Assembly: GCA_036734945.1 (NCBI GenBank) | Contig: DAIMXP010000009.1 | Coordinates: 26,905-90,904 of the forward strand | From: UBA4733 sp036734945 | GTDB lineage: Bacteria; Chloroflexota; UBA4733 | Direction: 5' to 3' | DNA length: 64,000 bases | Part shown: piece after piece, positions 52,401 through 60,407 of the stretch | Position numbering within the stretch: the first letter of the stretch is position 1 | How the letters are laid out: every line of letters starts with the position of its first letter | Position numbers and translations under genes: made by a program | Notes under the pieces: generated by a model | Database searches by the model: none | Seen by the model: the letters and a program-made list of their open reading frames with translations, nothing else | Told to the model about the DNA's origin: nothing

Positions 52401-53091
52401 CGCTCGTTCCGTCGACATTGAACTGATCAAGCGTCAGACAGGAGATCCCGAGCTGGTACGCATCGGCGAAGGCGCCGACGGCAGCCCGCGGCGTTTTAGC
52501 GGCCAACGGGGCGAAGCATGGCCACGCGAATGAGCGCAGGCCGGTCGGGATCCTCACCAAAACCGCCGCTGTCCCAGGTGGCAATGAAGGTCTCGCCGCT
52601 CATGCCGACAAAGCGCCGCGCTGCCTCATCGAAGCTGGACCACGCTTCTGCCGGCGTCAGGAAGTAAGTGCGCCACAAAGTTTCGCAGTGCCCGCTTGCC
52701 TTCCTCAGAGGAATGGGGCGAACGCACGGTGTCGCACTGGATCTCCCCCCTGGAGAGCGACCGAGGGGCGCGAAAACTTGTGGCGCACCTTCAGGAAGTG
52801 TGCGGCTGCTTCTTTACCGACACCGAAGTCGTCCTCAACCTTGCTATGCCGGGATGCGCTCATCACCAATCTGTCCCTCTTGGTCAACAATTCTACCCGC
52901 CTGCAGGCAAACGAACTCAGCACGTCTCGAAGCCGCCGGGAAATCGCGCCGCGAGCTCGTCGTAATAGCGGGCGAGCAAGCCCCTCGCCACTTTGCCGTC
53001 CAGGTCGGCCTCAATGATCTCAAGTTCGCTTGGGACTGGCGTCGCTCTCCTGGCGCTGTTCTCGCTCTGACCATACCTCACCGGACGGGGT
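52401..53091. other. Gene-debris region
   Basis: About 690 bases without an intact gene. On the minus strand 52496-52678 reads LTPAEAWSSFDEAARRFVGM to a stop, which looks like the C-terminal fragment of an unknown protein. 52917-53030 reads LEIIEADLDGKVARGLLARY then YDELAARFPGGFE, resembling the N-terminus of a GNAT acetyltransferase with nothing after it. Between them I see no gene. Confidence 0.5.
52917..53030 (-). pseudogene. GNAT-like N-terminal fragment
   Basis: About 38 codons (IIEADLDGKVARGLLARYYD and ELAARFPGGFE) typical of the first helices of a GNAT subgroup, ending at once in TGA after ETC. No start codon of good quality and no acetyl-CoA loop. Confidence 0.4.
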
Positions 53092-53367
53092 TCAGATAAC
53101 TGGGAAGGCGATTCGATCCATCCCGCCCAACCCAGATCGGGTCTTTGAAGTGACACGCGTGACAGCTACTTTTCCTGCTGTCTCCATCTCCTTGAAGCAG
53201 GTACGATAGTCTTTCTCCAGGCACGTCCCGGTATCTTCGAGCGTATGCGCGACCACTTGATCGAACGTCAAAGTCCGGCCAGCAAACAGTCCGAGGAGGT
53301 ACGCCGGAAGCGTCTCAACATCCAGGCGGAACAGCTCAGGCCGCGTGCTGAGGTGTTCATGAAGCCG
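53092..53367 (-). pseudogene. C-terminal part of tcmP beyond an in-frame TAG
   Basis: Directly after the TAG at 53368-53370 the same frame stays open for 91 codons to TGA at 53092-53094, checked codon by codon. It reads RLHEHLSTRPELFRLDVETL, PAYLLGLFAGRTLTFDQVVA, then HTLEDTGTCLEKDYRTCFKE and ends MDRIAFPVI. This is good protein sequence resembling a winged-helix-like C-terminal domain. A single CAG-to-TAG change would explain the interruption. Confidence 0.75.
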
Positions 53368-54213
53368 CTAACCGGCATAGCCAAGCCTCCCCCGAGTTGA
53401 GACCTTGACCATCACGTCCTTCATTATCTTGGCTCCCAGCGGATGGCCGGTCGCGTGAATGAGGTAGTACAACGTTCGAGCACGGTCGTCGTCAGACATT
53501 GGGAAGGGCACGGCGAACTCGGCTCCGCGTGCCTTGATCTGTTGCCGATATAGCTTGACAAACTCCCGTTCGCGATCCGCGCCCGTGAGGTCTGCCAGCG
53601 CTTCCCATGCGGGCGCGCCAAAGCTAGCATCGAGTGTGGCAGCCAACGTCGCGCTATCCTGCACGCCAATAGCTCGCGATATGAAGTCGTACATAACATT
53701 AACCAGGATTTCGGCGCGAGGCAGACGCAACAGATCGCCAATCCCATCCATCGTCGGGTCATCATAGCCAAACGGGTCCAGGAAAAAGAAAGATGGGAAA
53801 CTCTTTGCCGTTATATTATGCACAATACGATCGCTTACTGCAGAGAACCTAGCTTGGTAGGGATAAATTCTGAACCGTCTGTCCCGGCTGGTGGGATGTT
53901 GATTCAGCTCGGCCAGAAGGTCCGCATAGTTCTTCGGATCAGCTTCCACAAAGTGGCACTCGACGCTGGAAAGGCGGCTCGCCGTTCGATTCATCTCGTC
54001 CTGGATCAGACTCAGAACCAAGAGGGGCGATCCCGGCTGACCGCCGTCGTAGCGTCCCCTGCCTGCAAACGCATCTACATAGACGACCGAGCCACCGACT
54101 CCGGCGAGGATCTTGAGCCAGGGCGAAAGGTAGTCCATCAGAATCGAGTGCTTGATCCGCGTGTGAAGGTCGTACTTCCACTTGTTAGGATCATTGTCTG
54201 GCAACGCCGGCAC
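53368..54213 (-). CDS. tcmP: Three-Cys-motif partner protein TcmP, N-terminal part up to an in-frame stop
   Basis: 281 residues from the GTG at 54213 (RBS GGAGGTGG). Family features are KWKYDLHTRIKHSILMDYLS near 12-31, SVVYVDAFAGRGRYDGGQPG near 42-61 (a methyltransferase-like loop), FFFLDPFGYDD near 145 and EILVNVMYDFISRAIG near 170. TcmP genes accompany DUF5131 genes, as here with 48 bases between. It stops at TAG 53368-53370, but the frame continues for 91 codons, so full length would be about 372 residues. Function unknown; a nucleic-acid-related role is inferred from context. Confidence 0.85.
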   Translation of the reverse strand: MPALPDNDPNKWKYDLHTRIKHSILMDYLSPWLKILAGVGGSVVYVDAFAGRGRYDGGQPGSPLLVLSLIQDEMNRTASRLSSVECHFVEADPKNYADLLAELNQHPTSRDRRFRIYPYQARFSAVSDRIVHNITAKSFPSFFFLDPFGYDDPTMDGIGDLLRLPRAEILVNVMYDFISRAIGVQDSATLAATLDASFGAPAWEALADLTGADREREFVKLYRQQIKARGAEFAVPFPMSDDDRARTLYYLIHATGHPLGAKIMKDVMVKVSTRGRLGYAG

Positions 54214-54261
54214 TCCACCACCTCCACGTCCACACCGCCATCTGTCGTTGTTCGAGGACTG

Positions 54262-55050
54262 TTATGTTCGCGACCCAGACAACGCCGCCTGACGATCAGT
54301 CCCGAATTGCGGAAACTCATCCCAGGTCCGTCCCTCAAGCGTCCGACCACCTGCCTTCGGTGTTCGCCCGCCGACCTGCTTGAAGAAAAAGGCCACGCCA
54401 TCTACCTGGCACCGGTCGCGCAACTCCCGAATCCACGACAGATCCACAGGTCTAAAGTTGGGGCCGCTCTCGCCGCCGGCAATGAGCCAGTGAATGCCGT
54501 ACAGATCGAGCGACGGAAGCGGACCTAACAACGGCTCCGCGCTGATAAAGCGCACGAACCCTGGTGTCTGCCTTAGCAGATCGGCCCGCTCGCACCAGCG
54601 ATCCTCCTCGATACTCACGCCCAGCCAGATATGCGCCGGAACCCGCCCATCCGGCCAGCGGTCGCCAAATGCCGCGCTCCTGCTCAGCACGTACTCCCGT
54701 ATCCGCTCCGGCCGCTTCGTTAACACCTGATATGTGTGCCTGTCGGCGGCAAGCATGACTTCGAAAACCTGATCAATGAACCCGAAAGGCACCTGCTCAT
54801 GAAAGAGGTCACTCATCGAATTGGCGAACACCCGACGCGGTCGCGCCCAATTGAGCGGCTGTTTCAGCCGATCAGGATGCAGGACGACGTTCACTTTGGC
54901 GTTCGGCTTCGTCCACGCCAGCGCGCTCCAGCCGAAGCGCAAACTCAACGCCTCCGCGTAGCAATGTTCGCAGCCCGCCGAGACATGTGAGCAGCCCGTG
55001 ACCGGATTCCAAGTGGCCTGCGTCCATTCTATTCGTGTTTTTTCGCTCAT
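54262..55050 (-). CDS. DUF5131 / phage Gp37-Gp68 family three-Cys-motif protein
   Basis: 262 residues. It begins IEWTQATWNPVTGCSHVSAG with C-x7-C-x2-C (CSHVSAGCEHC near 20-30), as in Fe-S radical-SAM-like proteins. Further conserved stretches are MSDLFHEQVPFGFIDQVFEV, VLTKRPERIREY and GIHWLIAGGESGPNFRPVDL, then VAFFFKQVGG. It is the partner of TcmP downstream. Reaction unknown; DNA or RNA modification or repair is only an inference. The start sits 6 bases after the -10, with no ribosome site, so the mRNA is probably leaderless. Confidence 0.88.
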   Translation of the reverse strand: MSEKTRIEWTQATWNPVTGCSHVSAGCEHCYAEALSLRFGWSALAWTKPNAKVNVVLHPDRLKQPLNWARPRRVFANSMSDLFHEQVPFGFIDQVFEVMLAADRHTYQVLTKRPERIREYVLSRSAAFGDRWPDGRVPAHIWLGVSIEEDRWCERADLLRQTPGFVRFISAEPLLGPLPSLDLYGIHWLIAGGESGPNFRPVDLSWIRELRDRCQVDGVAFFFKQVGGRTPKAGGRTLEGRTWDEFPQFGTDRQAALSGSRT

Positions 55051-55056
55051 AAGGAG

Positions 55057-55085
55057 AATATAGAACAGAAGTTCGTTCTTGTCAA
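55057..55085 (-). promoter_or_regulatory. Near-consensus promoter of the DUF5131-tcmP operon with LexA-type box
   Basis: On the minus strand: TTGACA (55085-55080), a 17-base spacer, TATATT (55062-55057), then six bases to the ATG. Inside the spacer is GAAC-N4-GTTC at 55063-55074 (CGAACTTCTGTTCT), which matches the Gram-positive LexA box core. LexA bound there would block the polymerase. Transcription should start at or next to the ATG. Confidence 0.75.
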
Positions 55086-55155
55086 GACCGCCAGACGAAC
55101 CGAGCGATGCTGCGGCGTCCGTCCAGCGTAAACCGCCCGAGCGTTACCGCCCGCC

Positions 55156-58100
55156 CTACTGGACCGCTTCATCCTCGACCTCCCGCCCCATCCGGTACTT
55201 GATGTCGTAGTTGATGATGAAGTCCAACTCCTCCTCGCTGAACCCGTAGTGCCGGGCCAGCACGCGGTCAATCTCGTCGATGATCGGCTTGCTGACGCGT
55301 GGTTGGAACGTTTGAATCGTCAGCATGCCAAACTTGCCGTAATTATTCGTAAGTAGGCTTGAGTTCTGTTTGAAGTCGTTCATCAGATTGCTACAGAGTT
55401 GGCGTAGAATTATCTCGTCAGTTCTAGAAAACGTGTCGATTGAGCAACGAAACGCCTCCATTTCTCTTCGATTGACGTTTCTCACGTCCGAATAAACATT
55501 GAAGAACCAGAAGAATAAGCCAGAGTTCAGTAAGGCAAGAGTTTCGTCGCGCGCACTCTCGGAATCCAGAAACATTTCCTTGAGCTCAGACGGATCCAGG
55601 ACCCCTCCCTTACTGTCGTACATCTGCGGTATGAAGTCAAAGAATTGCACGAAATAGCGCACCTTTCGGGTGTAGAGGACGCGAAAGGGAGACTTATTCC
55701 TAAGGTACGAATCCAGGCGGTGCTCCTCGGCCACGCGCGAGAGCAGCCGAAGCTCAATCGTAGTAGATATCTTTGGGATCGCTGAAGAGACCATGTCTGG
55801 CTGCGTGGTAACGGGCACGAATCGGGTGCTATTGAATAAGTATTCCCGTTCTTCGGCGTACCATCGCCTGTAGCCTGAAACGTACGTTTCATTGTGAGCT
55901 CGTCGACGAACCAGCCAGATTGTGAGCCGCTTCTCAACACCGGTGAATAGCTTTGACGGCCTTTCGGCAAAGCCTAGACACCAACGAGTCCAGGCAGCCG
56001 CCGCAAAGTAGCTTCGCAGGGTGGCGAATCCGTCTGCGCTTACGATTGAGACGGGCACAATCATGCCCATGACGCCGTCAGCCTTCAGCAGATGACCGGA
56101 CCTTTCCAGGATCAGGGCGTATAGGTCACCGCAGCGCTCTGTACTGTAGGCACGGACCGTGTACTGGCTCCTAACGGTTCTGTACTCAACGTACGGTGGG
56201 TTCCCGATCACCACGTCGAACCCGCCCTTGTCCATAACGCCGAAGTACTCCACCAGCCAGTGAAACGGTTGGTGACTGGCGCGCCATTTGGCGAATCGTA
56301 AGGCATAATCCTTCTGATCGGCGGTGATGCCGTATTCGGCGGCCAGATAGCCGTCCAGCTCAGCGCTCAGCGCACTGAGTCTGTCGCGCAGCACCGCCTT
56401 TGCCCCCGCTAGCAACCGGGGTTGGCCCAGGTCGGTCTGGAGTATCCGGAAGTCAGCGAATAGGCGCTGGGTCTCGGCCAGTCGGGCGTTGATGCGCGGC
56501 ATCGTGTCGTCGAAGTCCATCCTGAGCTGCTGACCGCCGCCGATGGCCTGGCGGACCTCCTCCGCCGTGGCGTAGCCGACCAGCGTATTCCCTGCCCGTA
56601 TGTTGAAGTCTATGTCCGGCAGCGGCTCAATGTCGTTGTAACGCTCTACCTGCGCCACCAGCTTCAAGAACAGGCGTAGCTTGCAGATCTCCACCGCCTC
56701 ATCCATGATGTCAACGCCGAAGAGGTTGTTCAGGATGATCGACTTCAAGATGTAGTAGCGGGCGCTCGGGTGCTCGGCCACCCCTTTTAGGACCAGGCGA
56801 AAGTCGGCATATCTGCCCATCGTTGCCTTTGTCCGGTCGGCGTCTCCGACGAAGCCGCGCATGCGTTCCAGGCAGGCTTCGTAGAGTGGCTCCAGGATGT
56901 TCAGGGCCGCGAAGAGAAAGGCTCCGCTGCCGCAGGTGGGGTCCAGCACCGTCACCGTGCGGATGGCCTCGAAGAAAGCGCGCAGCAAGTCCGACCCTTC
57001 GCAAAAGGTGATGGCGTCCTGGGCGAATTGGCGCATGTTCAGGTTGAGCGTGATCAGGTCGTCGATCTGGTGGACCTCGCCTGCCGCCAGCCTGGCGCGC
57101 ACGTCCAGACAGCGCGTGCGCCGGGCGACGTGCTCCCGCCAGGTCTCCGTCGGCAACGCGTAGCCTTCTGCTGCCGGGCGGTTCCAGCCGCTGCGCTGTG
57201 CCACGTCTGCCACGCCGGCTGCAATGTCGGCCGGCAACGGGAAGTCCACGCCGCGTTTTACCGCGTCGTAGATGTAGCGATCCGGCTGCTCGCGCAGCAG
57301 CCCCCACAACGCGCCTTCGGAACGGAAGGCGATCTCGCAGTGTTCCTCTGTGGTCGTACACAGGTGTGGAATGATCGTGTTCTTGCTGATGTACTCGGTG
57401 ATGTCCTCCTTGGTGTAGTAGGCGCCCATCTGCTTCTGGTTGATGTACTTCTCGAAGATGTAGCCAAGCACGTCCGGGTTGATCTCGTTGTCGGCGTGCA
57501 GCGGGCGGTCGTCCAGGTGCCACTCGTAGGCGTCGAAAAAGGCGAAGACGCGCGCGAAGGCACTGTCGGGGATGGCGATGTCGGCGTGCTCCCGTTCCAA
57601 CTGGTGGACGTCGAACAGGCCGCCGTTCAAGTAGGGAACCTTGCCGAGCAGCCCGTCCAGCTCCGGGGAGCGCTCCGCCTGGCCCAGCCCTTCGTGGAAC
57701 AGACGCAACAGGAAGCGGCGGTAGAACGTCAAGAACTGGTCCGTGCCTGACTCCGCCTGCATCTGCTGCAGCTTCACCCGCAGGTAGTCGGGATTGCCGT
57801 CCAGGAAGCCCTTCTTCTGGATGAAGTAGATGAACATGAGGCGGTTGAGCATGAGCGCGGCGTACCAGTCGCGCGCGGCTCCTTCCAGTCCGGTGATGAA
57901 GCCGACAAAGGCCTTGCGTTCGCCGTCGAACTTCTCGTAGAAGCGCTTCGTCACCCGGTCGACGTCGAAGGCCTGGGCCGCCTTGCCGCCCACTACGACG
58001 ATGCCGATGCCGCGCTCTTCCTCCGCCAGGCTGACTTTCAGCGCCTCGAGCCGCTGGAGCAGCCGTTCCCCACTTTGCCCGCGCTCGTAGCGCTGCGTGC

Positions 58101-58446
58101 GCACGGCGTCCGGCTTCCCCGGCTCTCGCCGCACCCATTGCCAGAGCTGCGTTTGCTGCCCGCGGTCGGTGAAGATGAGGATGTGCTCCCGCACCTGCCG
58201 CGTCAGCGCCTTCTCGATCCTGGCGCGCACCGTCGAATCGGGGATGCCCTTCGCGCCAGGCAGGCAGTGGTACACCGCCATGCCCGCCTTCTGCGCCACG
58301 GGTTGCAACCGATAGACCGTCTCCTCCACCAGGATTGGCAACGGGGCGCCTGGCAAGCGGTTCCAGCCCAGCTCCTCGATGAACAGGCGCGCGAAATCAA
58401 ACGCCTGGAGCGTCTGACGGGCGTCACTCGTCCCGACAACCATCAC
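55156..58446 (-). CDS. Eco57I-like adenine-specific DNA methyltransferase
   Basis: 1096 residues. The SAM-binding motif I is VLDPTCGSGAFLFAALNIL near 502-520 and the N6-adenine catalytic motif IV is VVIGNPPYVEYR near 744. The N-terminal 480 residues contain a helical region and GAYYTKEDITEYISKNTIIP just before the methylase, as in PglX/type IIG-type enzymes. The N-terminal 150 residues (EHILIFTDRGQQTQLWQWVR) might hold a nuclease-like fold, but I see no certain PD-(D/E)xK. The C-terminal part would recognise DNA. GTG start overlapping the AlbA_2 gene stop. It could protect host DNA or modify as part of a defence system. Confidence 0.88.
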   Translation of the reverse strand: MMVVGTSDARQTLQAFDFARLFIEELGWNRLPGAPLPILVEETVYRLQPVAQKAGMAVYHCLPGAKGIPDSTVRARIEKALTRQVREHILIFTDRGQQTQLWQWVRREPGKPDAVRTQRYERGQSGERLLQRLEALKVSLAEEERGIGIVVVGGKAAQAFDVDRVTKRFYEKFDGERKAFVGFITGLEGAARDWYAALMLNRLMFIYFIQKKGFLDGNPDYLRVKLQQMQAESGTDQFLTFYRRFLLRLFHEGLGQAERSPELDGLLGKVPYLNGGLFDVHQLEREHADIAIPDSAFARVFAFFDAYEWHLDDRPLHADNEINPDVLGYIFEKYINQKQMGAYYTKEDITEYISKNTIIPHLCTTTEEHCEIAFRSEGALWGLLREQPDRYIYDAVKRGVDFPLPADIAAGVADVAQRSGWNRPAAEGYALPTETWREHVARRTRCLDVRARLAAGEVHQIDDLITLNLNMRQFAQDAITFCEGSDLLRAFFEAIRTVTVLDPTCGSGAFLFAALNILEPLYEACLERMRGFVGDADRTKATMGRYADFRLVLKGVAEHPSARYYILKSIILNNLFGVDIMDEAVEICKLRLFLKLVAQVERYNDIEPLPDIDFNIRAGNTLVGYATAEEVRQAIGGGQQLRMDFDDTMPRINARLAETQRLFADFRILQTDLGQPRLLAGAKAVLRDRLSALSAELDGYLAAEYGITADQKDYALRFAKWRASHQPFHWLVEYFGVMDKGGFDVVIGNPPYVEYRTVRSQYTVRAYSTERCGDLYALILERSGHLLKADGVMGMIVPVSIVSADGFATLRSYFAAAAWTRWCLGFAERPSKLFTGVEKRLTIWLVRRRAHNETYVSGYRRWYAEEREYLFNSTRFVPVTTQPDMVSSAIPKISTTIELRLLSRVAEEHRLDSYLRNKSPFRVLYTRKVRYFVQFFDFIPQMYDSKGGVLDPSELKEMFLDSESARDETLALLNSGLFFWFFNVYSDVRNVNRREMEAFRCSIDTFSRTDEIILRQLCSNLMNDFKQNSSLLTNNYGKFGMLTIQTFQPRVSKPIIDEIDRVLARHYGFSEEELDFIINYDIKYRMGREVEDEAVQ

Positions 58447-60407
58447 TCATCCTCTCCTCGTCGTGTTCGGTAGGCCTGCTCGGGGTGATGGCGCGATGCC
58501 GGAAACCGCTGCTCAAGCAACTCACGGGCAAGCATCGGGTTCAAATAGTATGTGCTGATCACCACGACACTTCGATTGAGCGCCGCCGCGAGCTCTTTTG
58601 GCCGGACAAATCGTTCGGTGCAACAGGCCAAAATGGCACGTTCAACAGCTTCTCGCGGCAGGTGCTTGGAGCCAGCGACTCGATCGATTAAACCTACGGT
58701 GTCCGGTGACGGCCCAGGCTTGCTCCCCGACGCAGAGCGGCTGGTCCCGGAGTGAGTGAGTTCCGGCGTCAAATGAGGGAGTTCGGCCCCGGAGTGAGTG
58801 AGTTCCGGCGTCAAATGAGGGAGTTCGGCCCCGGAGTGAGTGAGTTCCGGCGGGGCCTGTGACAGGTCGGCGTCTTCGTGACCATCGGCGGCTTCCAAAG
58901 CGGTGATCAGTCGCAGGCGAGGAATGCCGGTTGCCGCCGGCCCCAACTCGTACCGGGCACGTCGCCCCCATCCCATAAGATTGAGATGGCCCCGTGAGCG
59001 CAGGCGGCTCAACACTTTCGTACAATCCGCAGGATGGAGGCCGGTCATCGCGCACAAGGTGTCCTTGTCAACCGCCCCCTCGTGCCTCGCCACCACGAGA
59101 GCGAGTTGCTCAGACTCCGACCAGTCGTCGCCGATCGACGTGAGCCACTGACGGTCGTCGTCGGCAAGCAGATGCGCGTGGCGGAGCAATAAGCGAAATT
59201 CGTACTTCTCCGTGCCAACGTCGATTGCCGCCATGCGCAAGCCAAGGTTGCGCCAAGCCTGTATGATCTTGGGGATACCCGTACCAGCTTCTTCGGCAAT
59301 TCCAATGTAACGGAACATCCGCGTGAGGATGGGGTTACGCGGGTCCGAGTGGTTGCCAATTTGCAACTCCGCCTCAGGTACCCGAGAGTTACCCGGGTTC
59401 TTGAACTCATAACCATCGGGCGACCGCACGATCAATGAGGCACGGGTCTCCGTATAGTCGGCATGGATTAGTAAATTGACCAACGCCTCCCGAAGCGCGA
59501 TGTGCGCTGGGCCCTGGTCCATTCTCATTCCATCACGAAGCTGGAACGGGATGGGTTGATCCTGAATGAGACGCGGGTAGATCTGATCGAAGGCGCCGAG
59601 GAGATTACCGTCCCACGCGATGCGGTCATCCCAACGCTTATCAAGGTCCGCCTCTGTGGCGATCCTCCGGTAGTCGATGAGGTGGCGCTTTCGCCACCAG
59701 AGGATGGACTCGCTTTTGCCAAGGGCGAGGAGACCCGCCACGGTCAGACCCTCGAGATCGCGCTCCCGGTCCTTCGCATAGGCGCTGATCGACGTAAGGA
59801 ATGCCAGATCGTCGTGGCTGTTTCGCACTTCGGTAGGGTGGAGCGTCTGGTAACGCCGACGGTAGCTCCGCACACTGTCGCGATCCAGGTCATCCATGCC
59901 CAGATGTGGCAGGACGGTAGAATCAGCGGCGCTGACAGAGGCTTCCCGCATCAGACGAAGGACCTCGTCCCTGCTGCAGGCATAGTCCCCTTCACCTCTG
60001 CGCACGTACGTGCCACCGAAGGGATGGTTGTTGATAAACACCGGCTTGGACGACCGTGCAGCGGCAGGTATCCGGATGACGACGATGGGCTTGTCACCAA
60101 CGTACTCGCAGGTTGCATCGTTTGGCCCACATACCGGGGAACTGATCTTTTGCTCGTTGTACAGGAGGTCGTAGAACTCTTTGATGCGCGCGTGTGGCTT
60201 CGCGACACCCTCGACTTGCGGCGGATCGCCGTCAGCCAATCCGAGCAAGATCCAGCCACCGCTTGTGTTGGCGAAGGCGCTGACCGTCGGCCACACTTCT
60301 TTTGGTAGGCCACCCTTCGCCAGCTTAAACTCCACCTCGAGGTCCTCTCGGGTGAGAATGCGCTCGATAAGTTGCTGAAAGAGCGGCGCTGAATTTCCCT
60401 CGCTCAC
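58443..60407 (-). CDS. AlbA_2 (Schlafen-like) DNA-binding and ATP-binding domain protein
   Basis: 654 residues. The N-terminal AlbA_2 domain (about 12-140) reads EDLEVEFKLAKGGLPKEVWP and SAFANTSGGWILLGLADGDP. A GHKL-ATPase-like region (about 285-385) has HIALREALVNLLIHADYTET and NPGNSRVPEAE, then RYIGIAEEAGTGIPKIIQAW. A winged-helix region (about 430-500) follows, then a tandem repeat of 14 residues (PELTHSGAELPHLT, 2.4 copies near 520-553) and a C-terminal helix-turn-helix-like domain. Sits between helicase and methyltransferase with GTGA overlaps at both ends. Possible regulator or DNA-binding sensor of the system. Confidence 0.82.
   Translation of the reverse strand: MSEGNSAPLFQQLIERILTREDLEVEFKLAKGGLPKEVWPTVSAFANTSGGWILLGLADGDPPQVEGVAKPHARIKEFYDLLYNEQKISSPVCGPNDATCEYVGDKPIVVIRIPAAARSSKPVFINNHPFGGTYVRRGEGDYACSRDEVLRLMREASVSAADSTVLPHLGMDDLDRDSVRSYRRRYQTLHPTEVRNSHDDLAFLTSISAYAKDRERDLEGLTVAGLLALGKSESILWWRKRHLIDYRRIATEADLDKRWDDRIAWDGNLLGAFDQIYPRLIQDQPIPFQLRDGMRMDQGPAHIALREALVNLLIHADYTETRASLIVRSPDGYEFKNPGNSRVPEAELQIGNHSDPRNPILTRMFRYIGIAEEAGTGIPKIIQAWRNLGLRMAAIDVGTEKYEFRLLLRHAHLLADDDRQWLTSIGDDWSESEQLALVVARHEGAVDKDTLCAMTGLHPADCTKVLSRLRSRGHLNLMGWGRRARYELGPAATGIPRLRLITALEAADGHEDADLSQAPPELTHSGAELPHLTPELTHSGAELPHLTPELTHSGTSRSASGSKPGPSPDTVGLIDRVAGSKHLPREAVERAILACCTERFVRPKELAAALNRSVVVISTYYLNPMLARELLEQRFPASRHHPEQAYRTRRGEDE
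58749..58852 (-). repeat. 42-bp tandem repeat inside a coding region
   Basis: Units 58749-58790 and 58791-58832 are identical, and a partial third covers 58833-58852. Each encodes 14 residues in frame, so copy-number change would lengthen or shorten a linker without disrupting the AlbA_2 protein. Confidence 0.9.

Noticed and set aside
53368..53370. Pyrrolysine or selenocysteine recoding at the tcmP stop
   Set aside because: The codon is TAG, not TGA, and no PYLIS-like structure or pyl genes are seen; a nonsense mutation or sequencing error is simpler.
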